Assembly: GCA_037501455.1 (NCBI GenBank)
Contig: CM074857.1
Coordinates: forward strand, 125,909,501 to 125,973,500
DNA length: 64,000 nucleotides
Direction: 5' to 3'
Origin: Lantana camara
Taxonomy: Eukaryota; Streptophyta; Magnoliopsida; Lamiales; Verbenaceae
How positions within the stretch are numbered: position 1 is the first letter of the stretch; each line of letters begins with the position of its first letter. Positions 1 through 11,534 of the stretch are shown piece by piece. Both the position numbers and the translations under genes were made by a program. The notes beneath the pieces are model-generated. The model ran no database searches. It was not told where the DNA came from and was given only the letters and a program-made list of their open reading frames with translations.

Positions 1-2589
1 GTTCGAGCACGAAATTGGAAAATCTATGGAGGTATACGTGGATGATATGATAGTCAAAAGTGAGCGCCAACACTCCCATCTGGAGGATCTCAAGCAGACT
101 TTCGATATTCTTCGTCGCTACGGAATGAAGTTGAACCCTTCAAAGTGCACTTTTGGCGTTCGAGGTGGTAAGTTTCTGGGATACATGGTCAGTCAACGAG
201 GCATAGAGGCAAACCCCGAGAAGATCAAAGCAATCCTGGATATACCCTCCCCTCGCAATCTGAGAGAGGTCCAGGTACTCGTGGGTAAGATCATTTCGTT
301 AAACAGGTTCATTTCCCGCTCAGCAGACCGGAATTTACCCTTCTTTAAAATTTTGCGCAACGCTCGGAACTTTACCTGGAACGAGGATTGCGAAAAGGCC
401 CTGCAGAACATGAAACAGTACCTGTCGAGCGCGCCTTTGTTAACCAAGCCAATCCCGGGGGAGAACTTATTTGTCTATCTATCAGTCTCTTTAGAAGCAA
501 CGAGCGCTGTCCTCGTAGCAATCCGCGAGCGTAAGCATATGCCAGTGTATTACCTGAGCAAGACTCTACAGGGGGCAGAGAAAAGGTATATGGAAATTGA
601 GAAATTTGCCTTTGCGCTCGTTAACGCATCCCGAAGGCTGAGGCCATATTTTCAGGCTCACTCCATCACAGTGCTAACAGATCAACCACTCAGGCAAGTC
701 CTATCCAAACCGGATGTTTCGGGAAGGTTAATCAAATGGGCCATCGAACTCAGTCAGTTTGATATCTCCTTCGAGCCTCGCACAGCCATACAGGCTCAGG
801 CAGTGGCCGATCTGTTGGTAGAACGTTTCAATTTGGAGACTGTGCCACAGGCGGACGAGGGTTTATGGCTTTTACACACGGATGGCTCCTCGACCTCACA
901 AGGGGGGGGGGGGGTGCCGGGGTGACCCTCAGGGATCCCCTAGGAGCAGAAGTTGACTACGCAATCAAGCTGGCGTTTCAAGTCACCAACAACGAAGCTG
1001 AATATGAGGCCCTCATCCAAGGGCTCCGGATTGCGCTCCAAAATGGGGCCGCTCGTGTCACAGCATATGTTGATTCGCAGTTGATCGCGAGTCAAATCGA
1101 TGGTAGTTATGAGGCTCGAGAAGCCACCATGGCACGGTATCTATCGAGCGCCAAGGAGGAGATAGCCAAGTTCAAGGAATTTCATCTTTTGCAAGTTCCG
1201 AGAGCAGAAAACGAACGCGCTGACGCTCTTTCGAAGTTCGCGTCCGCTCTGGACGGCCATAGTGAACGCGTAGTTACATTTCTGAGAACGGAGGAACCAC
1301 TGATAAGTAAAGGCGAACCCTCGAAAGAAGTGCACATGATTGACCCCTCCGAGCCTTGCTGGCTTGACGAGATTGTCAGATTCCTCCGGGATGGAACCTG
1401 CCCGAGCGACAAAGTTGAGGCTCGGAAGATCAAAAGCAAGGCCCCTCGTTTCTCGTTGGATACCGAGGGTAGATTATTCAAGCGATCCTTCCAGGGCCCA
1501 CCGATGAGATGTTTGAGACCCTCGCAGGCTAAAGAAGTTTTAAAGCATGTACACGACGGAAGTTGTGGGAACCACTCAGGCGGACGAATCTTGGCGAAGA
1601 AAATCTTAAGGAGTGGGTTCTATTGGCCCTCGATATTGCAAGATGCCATTCAATATTCCAAGAAGTGTCCTAAGTGTCAGTTCCACTCCAACACCCCCCA
1701 GTTACCGGCAGCTCCAATGATTCCTATTGATGTTTCCTGGCCTTTCGATCAGTGGGGCATTGATATCGTGGGACCTCTCCCAATAGCGGTCGGGCAAAAG
1801 AAGTTCATAATACTTGCTGTGGATTATTTCACCAAATGGGCTGAGGCAGAAGCGGTCGCTAAGATAACGTTCAAGGTTGTGAGAGATTTCATTTGGAAAA
1901 ATATCATCTGCAGATACGGCATCCCCAGGGTGCTCATCTCGGATAACGGTTCCCAATTTATCGCTGCCGACACACGGGAGTGGTGCTATGAGCTAGGGAT
2001 CGAGCAACGATTCACTTCCGTGGGTCACCCTCAAGCTAATGGTCAGGCTGAAGTGACCAACCGAACCATACTCTAGCATCTGAAAACGATGCTCGAGAGT
2101 AAGAAAGGAGAATGGGTTGAAGAGCTTCAGGGAGCTCTGTGGGCTTACCGTACTACTCCGCGAGCGGCAACGGGGGAAACCCCTTATTCTCTTGTATACG
2201 GATCTGAGGCCATGATACCCGCGGAAATTGCTCAAGAATCCGCACGCGTAGCCTATTTCGAGCCTGCCGTCAACGAGACCAACAGGGCGCTCGAGTTAGA
2301 TTTGCTGGATGAGAAGAGGAATGCTGCTTGGGCACGCATTCACAAATACAAAGCAACCATTGCTCGCCATTACAATAAACGTGTTAAAGAAAGGACCTTC
2401 CAGCTAGGGGACTTGGTCCTCAAAAAAGTTGAAGTCTCCAAACACGTAGGTAAATTAGACCCTAATTGGGAAGGCCCCTTCAAAGTCATTCAGGTACGGG
2501 CAAATAACACCTACTTGCTAGAGACTTTGCAAGGCGAGCGTCTCCCTAGGCCCTGGAATGCATGTAACCTTAGAAGGTTCTATGTGTAA
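1..2589 (+). pseudogene. Retrotransposon pol: RT end, two RNase H domains, integrase (broken)
   Basis: The reading frame is open from base 2, cut by the window edge. YVDDMIVKS at about 38-64 is the RT catalytic motif. The gypsy RNase H follows (to about 820), with the TDQPLRQVL block. A second RNase H of archaeal type starts at HTDGSS near 876 and runs to about 1245. Integrase follows, with an H-H-C-C zinc finger ending CPKCQ near 1680 and the D, D, E residues in DQWGIDIVGP, LISDNGSQF and GQAEVTNRT. Two breaks are visible: a run of 13 G (902-914) after which the frame changes, inside the second RNase H, and an in-frame TAG at 2074-2076 just after the integrase catalytic Glu, where related elements usually have Gln (CAG to TAG). 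Translation otherwise stays open to TAA at 2587-2589. The copy is therefore non-functional unless the G run is miscounted. Confidence 0.9.
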
Positions 2590-3592
2590 ACTTCAACCTC
2601 TTTGTAATGGCCCGTTCGCGGCATGAAATATTTTTCTTTGATGGAAAGCACGATGTAATCATTTCCGAGAGTGCATCTATATAACAGTAAGTATTTAATA
2701 CTTCGTTTTTATTATTTACTTGCTTTCTTATCTGATCTAATGATCCGAGCGGCAAGAAGCTTACTCCGTGTTGAGCATCTTCCACGTCGAAAAGCCCATG
2801 CGATACCTCAATCATACCAAAGTTATACTGTCCAGGTGTTGATAACCATCCACCTATAACAGTTTGAACGATTTGTAAGAATTGGTCCTAAAAATGAGCG
2901 CGTCCGACAACGGGGAGCCCAACACTCAACTTACGCCAGCTGAGTGTTCATCGCTCCAGCTCGTGCACGTAAGAACCCCCTGTGACCCTCATCCAACTGG
3001 GTAAGAGCACGCTCGTAAATAGTGGATGCCACTAACACTATGACTACGCTCATTTTTTACCCCTACTAAGCCAATCCTACAGGGATTTCCTAAGTTCAAA
3101 TTCAAGCCGCAAGGAGAATACAGCCATGGGATATGCATAAGGATCACCCTCGCGCCTGTATTCCCTCAAAGGTTTTCTAAGTCCAAATACACAGTTCATT
3201 TCTACTATGGCCAGGGAACCCTCCTAAGGGTCACCCTCGCGCTCGTACTTGCAACAAGCCATCCGCTCGACGTCGCGAGCATCTAAGCTTAATATGCATA
3301 GTGATGAGTGTCCTCGCCTACTTACACACTAATCGCAAACGCTCAAACAGCAGATTTCGGTATGAAAGCGGCAAAGCTAAACAAACTAACATCATTCACC
3401 ATCCAAAAGCAAGAAAGAAAGCATTCGTACATTCATACAAAAGGAAAGGAGTTCAAATTTATGGAGAAGCAACTTAGGAGGGCCCAAAATGTTCAACACA
3501 TAATTGAAAAATTAATTACAGGCATAAATTGTTCACGAGTTTGGAAGGAAATTTAAGCCATTGAAGTAAGAGAGGGGCAGTGGAGATAAGCA
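2590..3592. other. Spacer between pol and the antisense gene of the Tat element
   Basis: About 1 kb without a convincing reading frame in either direction. It contains loosely repeated phrases such as gatcaccctcgcgc/ggtcaccctcgcgct near 3145 and 3227. Tat-lineage elements usually have such a non-coding spacer after integrase. It would also hold the 3' untranslated part of the antisense gene that ends at 3593. Confidence 0.6.
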
Positions 3593-6467
3593 TCACTGAG
3601 CTGGGTTTTCAGGCTCGGGAGGGGCGGTCGCGATGGGAACGGGGGCCAGCACGTTGACATCAGAGGTTTGGGCCTCACCAGGCTCCTCAGCATCCGCGAC
3701 GTCCATGACAGTGCCCTCATCTTCTATCAGGAGAGGCTCGGGATCTACCCTGTTGGCAGCAATGAACTCCCTTTGGAGTGTTTCCACCAACTCCTGATAC
3801 TCAGGCTCTGCCAGATTGTCCGTGGGATCCTCCTCCTGAACCATTGGCTCGCAATTCTCATCAAGATCCATGTGCAGGCGAGCATCGGATCGAGCGCTTT
3901 CAGGGGCCAGTCCCAACCTCACCATTTGCCCAATCGCTTTATGGAAGAAGCGACGAGCATTGTCAAAGCACTGGATGTTGGCCGCGAACACAAAGGCTTT
4001 TGAGCGCATGAATTTCTTCACAGCCTCCCAGGATACCCTCGCCTCTAACCCCTGGACTTTGCTCCGCAAGTCCTCAAGGGCCTTGTTAGTCTCCTCATTC
4101 TGGCTAGTGCTTTCCGCCAGCTGCCTGCCCAGATCCTCGTTTTGCACCCTCAGCTGATCCCGTTCCTCCTTCACCTCTCTGTGGCGCTCGTTAAGGGTAA
4201 GATAAGCATCCTCCGTCTTCTGAAGATTCTCCCTCAGGAGGGCCATGTCACGGTCAGCAGCGGACATTTGAGCGTGGAGGTTGTTGTAATCCTCCTGCAG
4301 CTGAACAGGGTCTGAGATGCGCAACAGTTTCTTGTATTTGGCCTTGTGCTCGGAGTAGGCCTGCGCTCGCCCTTGCAAGTTCTTCAACCTAGGGATTACC
4401 TCCTGGCAAACCAGACACAAAGATTAGCGCTCGAATGCAAACACTGAAAGTTAAAAACCTTCAGAGGATAGTAAGAACTTACGGTGAGAAGAGCGTGACA
4501 GGCATCGTCAGCGACGCGAGCGGCATCGTACTGGTTCAACTTGTCATGATCGCCGGAAAACTGGAGTTTTCCGACGATGTCAGAAACGATGTTCACTGAG
4601 TGGGCGCTCTTTTTCAGAAGCACCGGACCCTCAGTCCGCTGGCGCTTGTAACGGGAGTCACCCTTGCAGCCTATCTTCCAGAATTCTTCATCCTCGGAAG
4701 ATGAAGTGTCGCTGCCCTCGCCACGGTGGCCCACGACCACCTCCTTTCCCTTACCTGAAATGGGGAGGGAGTCTGGCATCCTCTTTCTCTTCCCCTGACG
4801 GTCGGCGCGGAGGATTTCATGAATACGGACAGGCTCGCCCGAGTGGTTCCGCGATCCGCTCGAACTCAGAGAGATTGGGCCCACGGGGGCCGCCGGCGGA
4901 GGAGTGGCCTCGTGGGCACCCTCCAGTGTTAGATCCTCAATGGGGCCCGTGGGAGGAGCCACATTCCCCGCGCCCCCTCGAGCGTTTCCTTGTCCGCGGC
5001 CCGATCCTCGGCGACTAACCCTACCTCTCGGAGCGTTGGGAGGGCGGTTTTGCTGCTGTTGATGCTGTGAAGGATCGACCGCTGGCCCTTGGGCACCCAA
5101 CATACGTGAAAGGGCTTCAGCATTCATGCCTCGAGAGAGAATTTGGATGCCTGCAGATAGAGGGGAACGAGCGTCAGAAGACTGGATGTTTGAATGGTAT
5201 AAACATGAAAATAATGATAACTGTAAGTCAGAGAGCTATTCTAAAGGTTAGAGGGGTTAGTTCCTAGAATCTAACCGTCGAGGGCCATGATGTCAGTTGG
5301 GGGGTGGAGTATCATATCAGGGGGGCAAGATAGTCCGTAGCGGAACAATATCCTTTCGTCCTTCACCAATGTCTCCGCTTTAATCCACTTCTTTTCAGCT
5401 CTCATCTCGAGGGCTAACCCCATTGCCCACTCCTCAAAATCCTTGTTCCTCATCCTTTCCCTGATCAATGGACCCTCACCATGAATCATCCATTGCCGGT
5501 GAACTCCGAAGATCCCCCCGGGAGCCCCCACGAAAAAATATTTTTCCTTCCAGTGCTCGCCATAAGATGTAGATGGGGAATTTATCATCTTAAAGCCTGA
5601 TTTGGCTTGGGCGTAGTAAAATCCGTCTGTAGGCGACGAGCGCGGCGAGCGGGCTACTTGGATTAAGCTGTCAAAGTTGATTATCGAAGGTGATTTTCCC
5701 AGAGCCCTCATCGTTATTATGAACGTATTGATTAGGGCTATGCCATTGGGTAGAATTTGTGAAGGGCAAAGCCCTAGATGATGGTAGATGATGACGGCAT
5801 CGTGAGCGATTGGAAACCTCAGACCGCCAGCAAGGACTGCGTCCCAGTAGACCGTCATCATCCCAGGCGGTGGTCGATTAGCCCTTTCCCCCTCCTCAGG
5901 AAGTCTCATGGGGAACACAACTTCGTCCCAATACGCTTTCGCCCTCAACTCCTCCAAATCACCGAGGGTCATGATACTCTCAATTTCATCTGGAGACCTG
6001 TCCGTCTGATGGCGGTTGTCTTGCCTTACTCGAGTGGCAGGCTCCTTGCCTCTCCTCTGTCGCCTTCTGGAAGGTTCAGCCTCGAACGGACGCCCGGATG
6101 GACCCGCTTCACCCTCGGGAGCCGCCATAGCCACTGTGATCCTGTGATCTTGAGGTCTCACGGCGCTATTCAAAACAGGGAATACCCTCTCCCCTTGCCT
6201 CTGCATCTCCATTACATTGTCCATCTCCTCAAAGAGATCATCCGTCTCACCGGGAACACGCTCGTTCATCCCTTGAACAGCAGCGTTCACCTCCTCCTCC
6301 CCGGCGTCAACTGGGGCCTGGGCCACCGATATCGCCATGGGAATAGCTTCACCTGGGTGTGCCCTAATTAAAGGAACAGCTACGGGAACGTCGCCGTGAG
6401 GGGAGGAACTCCCCACTGACATCTCTTCAATCTCCCGTACATAGTCATCGGCTTGATTTCCGGCCAT
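3593..6467 (-). CDS. Antisense three-exon gene of the Tat element (putative gypsy-type transposon protein, PF04195-like)
   Basis: Three minus-strand open blocks join through GT-AG introns. Exon 1 is 6467-5276, intron 5275-5151 (GTTAGA...CTGCAG), exon 2 5150-4483, intron 4482-4403 (GTAAGT...TTGCCAG), exon 3 4402-3593. Phases fit exactly (1192 + 668 + 810 bp), giving 889 residues from ATG at 6467 to the stop at 3593. Residues about 175-340 carry the block seen in plant 'putative gypsy type transposon' proteins (for example VYWDAVLAGGLRFP and YHHLGLCPSQILPNG). Exon 2 is rich in Pro, Gly, Arg and Ser (low complexity, basic). The start of exon 3 is a long heptad-rich coiled coil, and the C-terminus is acidic. 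Extra antisense ORFs at this position are documented for Tat elements; their function is unknown. The frame is intact here, unlike pol. The gene model is inferred from splice consensus and phase. Confidence 0.75.
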
Positions 6468-7049
6468 GGTCAGTTTTCAATTTTTTGGAAACGGGATTTC
6501 TAACAGAGAGCTTAAGGGGGGATAAACTTTCAGAGACAAATTCAGTGGTGGATAGTGGTTCTTCCCTCAAGGGTTTATCTCGCACAACCTAAAACTAATG
6601 TTAGCACGGTGAAGATAAAAGGAGAGGAAGAGGATTTTTACCTAAAAGTTTGAAGGAAAGTAGTTCACCGGAATTTGTAAAGCTGGCAGAGTTTCTTGCT
6701 GCAAATGTTCTTGAAAGACTTTGAATGCGTGAAAAAGGTCCCCAAGCCCTGCAAGCCCCTATTTATAGGGAAGAATTTACATGGGTTAGGGCTGAAAATT
6801 CAAAATGCAATCATTCCCGCCTAGGAAATCCCCCCACTTTTGCTAACCGCCTCACGTCTCCCGGAGTACACGCGCCCACGTTCCCACTCAGCATTAAATG
6901 CGGATGTGACAGCATTTAATGCGGTGTCAGTTGGTGTACGTTGCGGAAGACCAGCAGTCTCCTCGCTGGTAATGGTCTAGCCCTCGGATGTTTGAAACTC
7001 ATGGTTCATCCTTTATAAATTCTACAGTACGCTCGAAGCGATACTACAG
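6468..7049. other. Upstream region of the antisense gene, before the polypurine tract
   Basis: No gene seen. This segment must contain the 5' leader, and perhaps the promoter, of the antisense gene starting at 6467. tatttataggg at about 6759-6769 reads CCCTATAAATA on the minus strand, a plausible TATA box about 300 bp upstream of that ATG. An imperfect direct repeat, cattaaatgcgg/catttaatgcgg, lies near 6892-6925. Confidence 0.45.
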
Positions 7050-7065
7050 AATTCGGGGGGCAAAA
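7050..7065 (+). other. Polypurine tract of the Tat element
   Basis: aattcggggggcaaaa lies directly before the TGATG that opens the LTR. A G-rich purine run at this place primes plus-strand DNA synthesis in LTR retrotransposons. Confidence 0.65.
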
Positions 7066-7915
7066 TGATGAGGCCTAAAAACACTCTCGAATCAGAGCCG
7101 TCCACGTGTCTGCATGTCGCCGACTAAGTCTCAGACGCTCGCCTTAAGGGGCTCATGGGCCTTTCCAGCCCACTCGTTGGTAAGCAAGGGTGGGCCGTCA
7201 AGCAGCGAATGACCACTACGGTAAAAGTCCAGATCCGACGAGTCTGGCGCTCGCATCCGGGCCCTCAGGGTTACCCATCACAGGGAAGCACCCATACGAG
7301 GGTCCCATGATTGACGTTCGGGATCTTGCCGCTCGAAGGTCATCTATCGCGAGGAGCCCATCTGTGGACTTCCCGAGCGTCATCAACGCTCGTAAATGAG
7401 TCTGTCCCTCATGCGATGGATTCTCACCTTCAGAAGGAGATCTTATTCCCTCATCCCACACGACCCTCGTCAACAACCTCTGACACAAAGGTACAGGGCA
7501 CAGTGCACCTGGCGCGCCGTCACCTTTTCAGAGATGTCACTCTCACACCCTCACAGGCTGCCACGCGTTAGGGCAACACAAGTTTGGGACCACATGGTCA
7601 ATTTACCCATTTACCCCCATCCCTAACATATAAATAAGGGGAAATCCATGCATTCTCGCCCAACTCAACTTCTGCACCCAAAAAGCACATCCATCCGATT
7701 CTGGGCATTCTCCACCAACTTTCTCAGGGCTTCTCTTTCACCACAGTAACACTACCTTGGTAGTCTGCACACTTGGTGTTATCCTAGCTGGAAGAACCCA
7801 CGCTTAAAAGGAAACCCAGATCCTGAGGCCCTCACGCCTGTGATGGTCTTCCCTTTCACAAACAAATATCAAAGTGATTGTTGCATTTAGGAAACTCGCA
7901 TTTCCTGCACCATCA
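7066..7915 (+). repeat. 3' LTR of the Tat element (850 bp)
   Basis: It begins TGATG and ends CATCA, a perfect 5-bp terminal inverted repeat, and is preceded by the polypurine tract. A TATA box lies inside at 7629. The surrounding DNA changes abruptly from GC-rich to very AT-rich at the right edge. The matching 5' LTR is outside the window, so the left boundary rests on the polypurine tract and the TG/CA termini. Confidence 0.8.
7629..7636 (+). promoter_or_regulatory. TATA box of the LTR promoter
   Basis: TATAAATA followed by aggggaaat, about 280 bp before the LTR end. This is the usual place for the U3 promoter, with transcription expected to start about 30 bp downstream. Confidence 0.6.
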
Positions 7916-7944
7916 AATAAGATGTGGTCCAAAAATACGAATAT

Positions 7945-9700
7945 GAGAATATAAATATAATAAAAGTTGACATAGATTTAGAAAAATTTATAGTACAAAT
8001 GATATGACATTCTTTTTGTATATATGCAATTAATAAGAAAATTATCAAAAAATGTATACAAGTATGAGTGAAGGAAAAGAAGATTATATTGAAAAATTAT
8101 GTCACAATTTTATTAGACAGGTATGTCATATGTGTAAGTTAGTTATTTTAGAAGAAACAAATTCACAAAATAAATTAATATATTTTAATTTAATATGAAT
8201 TTGTATGTATAGTTCTAGTAATATTATTAATTATTTGCCAAACTTTTATGTTTTATGTGTGTGAATGTGAATCTTATAAGTTATGGAACCACATAAAATT
8301 GTTCCACCCCCTATCTCTGTTAGGCTAATAACTTAAAAATTCAAATATATATAAAAAATTTATAAAAATATTATTTTATCGTATCGTACCGTATCGTCTC
8401 TTATCATTCTAGATACTCATATTAAATATTATATTAGATACTTCTCAAATAAAATATTCAAAATAAAATTTAATTATCTCATTATATTAATATTACATTT
8501 ATCGTTATGTTCATGTCCGTATCCATCCATTCCGATTAAAATCTAAAACCGTACGTAGATTTATAAAGAAAACAGCATCTTCCTGAGCTGTAAAATTAAT
8601 GCTGAAATTAATAAATGCCCCACCTAGAAAATCAAACTACAAAAATGTGACAGCTACGTACTTTACGTAAAAAAATTGCAATGGGTCCATTTCATTTAAT
8701 AGTCAAATTTGGAATATTTTGGAGGGTCATCTCAGCAAATGTGAACAAATTTTGGGGTCAGAACTCAGATGATCAAGATAAGATTTTTGACTTCTAATTC
8801 AAGATTTTTTCAGTTTCATACCACTTTCCTTTTACCTCAATTTTGCCCCCTATTTGCTGCAGTCCCAGCCTGATTCTCCCTTAATTTCATGTTATTTGTT
8901 TATTCTTTCTTATATTTATTATGGGTTCGAGTAATTGACTACTTAAGCGTAAAATCTGCTGCGATAATTATGTTAAAAAGGTTTCAATCACGAGACTATA
9001 AATTAAATTGATATATCATCATTTAATTAACCGTCGAAGGAAGGGAATCATCTATCCCCCTCTTCTTCCCCCGGTTAAGCTAAGTCATTAAACGAGCACA
9101 AAAAATGGTCCATGTTGTAGAGTACATAGACAACTGTGTCGAACATTTGTTTTAGTCGATATCTGTCATCATGTGGTATATTAGAGGTAAAATTAGTATC
9201 AATTTGTTTGTAGCTCGATTATCTCTTTGAGCGAGCATGCTTATTGGTCTTAGCATGCCCCATTCCTCGCGCTTTTTTAGGGTTTACTAGATGAGGTTGG
9301 TTGTCAATACAACAAGCACACATATAACCTTGTCGAGTAGATAATCTATCATTGTTTTTATAAAGTGGAGTTCCTAATGATATCGTATAATTATATTTAT
9401 ATATGTTCGTATTTATATATAATAAATATTCTATTACTCTATTAGATCGTTTGAAGAGACTACGAGAACGGTAACTGATTAGTTTCTGATTTTCATAATT
9501 ATAAAACTTAATAATACGGTCAAAATCAATCAGGGTAGTCAAATAGACTATAGGAAAATGTCAATAGTCCACCCCCATCACCCTACTTGCCACTTGCAAG
9601 CACTAAATGCGAACGCTATTATACGTTGCTGCTCTCACACACCCCAAACCTACACCATGTCGATCTTTTATCAAACATTTACAGTGCATTCATTATTTAA
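7945..9700. repeat. Upstream part of duplicated block A; no gene
   Basis: AT-rich non-coding DNA with stretches that recur upstream of the second CASP-like gene. About 7950-8170 matches 17650-17880, 8570-8900 matches 18050-18316, 8893-9180 matches 23843-24140, and 9545-9700 matches 24530-24690 (shared phrase ccacttgcaag). The pieces stay in the same order, so this is one ancient segmental duplication. Short ORFs here, including one at 9219-9542 on the minus strand, have no coding character. Confidence 0.7.
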
Positions 9701-9714
9701 TACTTTTCCCACAA

Positions 9715-9766
9715 ACATATATATATATACATATACATATGTATATATATATATGTATGTATATAT
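9715..9766. repeat. TA/TATG-rich simple repeat
   Basis: Alternating ta and catatg units, ending exactly where the MITE at 9767 begins. Confidence 0.8.
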
Positions 9767-10275
9767 GGACTAATCCCAGGCCCCACATGTATTTTGAGGG
9801 GTTTGCACTTTAAATCGATGCAATTTCTCCCCTAAGTTTTAAAAAATATCACATTTAACTACTTTAATAAAGTAAATTTGTACAAAATAGATTTAAAATA
9901 TAATATCAAATTGATGCTCTCGACGCTAAAAACATAACAATGGTCTTAAAATCAACTGGGATTGGAACGACTTTTGTTGTAATAGAGGAGAGAAGGTGGA
10001 ACCAGGTTCCGACAACCAACGAAGCAGAAATCATCGGTAAAAGGCGACGCACGATGGATGAAACTTTGTAACGGTTTTCGATGGCAAATAGGGTCGACTG
10101 GGTATATGATCTTTATCCTCGAATAGACGAATACGATGGTCGTAGTTTTGAAGCTTAGGTTGCCGTGACGGAGGAGAAATCGACTGTCAAAATTGGTTAA
10201 AGGGGGTTAAGTGTGATATTTTTATATGGTTAGGGGGAAATCACAACGATTCAAAAAATAAGGTGAAAAGTGCAT
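9767..10275. mobile_element. MITE, same family as 42446-42942
   Basis: It starts GGACTAATCCCAGG, followed by tgcactttaaatcgatgcaatttctcccc. The right part has the inverted counterpart, ggggaaatcacaacgattc. The interior shares acgcacgatggatgaa and gggtcgac with the 42446 element, but in the opposite orientation. The right terminus has decayed, so the 10275 boundary is approximate and no clean target duplication is visible. Confidence 0.6.
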
Positions 10276-10551
10276 ATATACCATCAATTGGTGTAAGTTA
10301 ACGATGTGATGTTATCCTAGTTTAACCAAAAATGGTGGAGACGAACTGATCATTTAGAAGTCGTTTACTATCCCAGGAAGGGTTTTGGGCAGATAGGGTA
10401 ATGAAGGTTTTTTCAATAGACTAATTAGTCATTATTTATTATTTACTTTTAAAGATAAATATCATGTTTTTTTGAATTAGTCGTTTACTTTACATGTGAA
10501 AATAATTAATTTAAATGGTAATTTTACCAAAATAGCCATATACGTATCTCA

Positions 10552-10555
<4 letters not shown>

Positions 10556-10616
<61 letters not shown>
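10556..10616. repeat. (TA)n microsatellite, about 30 units
   Basis: Uninterrupted TA dinucleotides over about 60 bp. They are flanked by AT-rich DNA with no gene; length polymorphism is expected. Confidence 0.95.
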
Positions 10617-10618
<2 letters not shown>

Positions 10619-11324
10619 ATTTTTCTTTTTTTTAAAGACCATTGACATACATATTATACATTTTTCCTTCTTCTAAATATGAGGGATACTGATTTAATTT
10701 TTACGTATTCTTTTTAAAATAATAGTAATCAATGATGAATAATTATTATTTTTAGATGGAGATTAGCTTTCTCTTTCCCACCTAAAAAATTTATTATTTT
10801 TAGATAGTTTTTTTTTACGTAAAAGTAATTTTTTTCTTGATTATAATATTATTGAACAAATTTAAAAAATAAAAAATAAAAAAAAGAAAAGAATGTAAGA
10901 GATCAAAAATAAATGAAAAAAATAAATAAATAAAAAGAAAAGAAAAGAATCCAAGAGTCACCAAACGATTGTTATCTGTCTCTCTTACGTATAGATTATA
11001 GATAATAGCAATAAGTTTATTTCTTTTTTTAATAAATACTAATGACAAATTTTTGTAAATGAATCAAAGATTTGGATAAATAAGTAAATGTATACATGCC
11101 GATAAAAATCATGATTTCTTAAACACGGCATTTTGTCATGTGAAGGAAAACTGATAAAAACTTCTTATTCTACCGGCTCAATTATATTTTAACAGAAAAA
11201 CCAACATAAAAAGTAAACCACAAATTTTGAGATTTAATTAATTTTATCTGCGAGATTAAGTGAAAGTAAATGACTTCTAAATGATGAGTTTGTATCCACC
11301 ATTAAAACTAATAATAATAAAATA

Positions 11325-11355
<31 letters not shown>

Positions 11356-11423
11356 ATTGGTGCTGTTATCTAACCCCACCAAAACGACAAAATTCGAGTC
11401 GTCCTTTTCAGACCTCTATAGTC
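10617..11423. other. Gene-free AT-rich region upstream of the first CASP-like gene
   Basis: Poly-purine/poly-pyrimidine and (TA)n tracts (one at 11326-11355) with no supportable ORF. From about 11360 the sequence matches 24865 onwards. The shared stretch accaaaacgacaa...ttcgagtcgtccttttc is probably the core promoter conserved between the duplicated genes. Confidence 0.6.
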
Positions 11424-11432
11424 TATATAAAA
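11424..11432 (+). promoter_or_regulatory. TATA box of CASP-like gene A
   Basis: TATATAAAA followed by ggctccaaatctctcc, 103 bp before the ATG at 11535. The same arrangement is kept in copy B (24924), which supports a real promoter. Confidence 0.75.
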
Positions 11433-11534
11433 GGCTCCAAATCTCTCCACATTCTTCCCAGGCCTACTATATCCTTCCCTTTCTGGCCATTAATTAATTT
11501 AAGGCATTTCATTTGTTAATTTTTGAGAAGAAAA

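Larger units (their letters stand above)
1..7915 (+). mobile_element. Ty3/gypsy LTR retrotransposon, Tat lineage, 5' part outside window
   Basis: The element runs from beyond the left edge to the end of a 3' LTR at 7915. In order it shows: reverse transcriptase C-terminus with the YVDD motif, a first RNase H, a second archaeal-type RNase H, integrase, a non-coding spacer, a spliced gene on the opposite strand (3593-6467), a polypurine tract and an 850-bp LTR. The second RNase H and the extra antisense gene between pol and the 3' LTR are known traits of plant Tat-lineage elements, so lineage assignment follows from family knowledge. There is no chromodomain after the integrase. gag, protease, primer binding site and 5' LTR lie outside the window, so age and target duplication cannot be judged. 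The five bases after the LTR are aataa. Confidence 0.9.

Noticed and set aside
5778..6371. 197-codon plus-strand ORF
   Set aside because: It is the reverse-strand shadow of exon 1 of the antisense retrotransposon gene, which has the recognisable domain.
9219..9542. 107-codon minus-strand ORF
   Set aside because: No family features, low-complexity composition, and it lies in the non-coding upstream part of the duplicated block.
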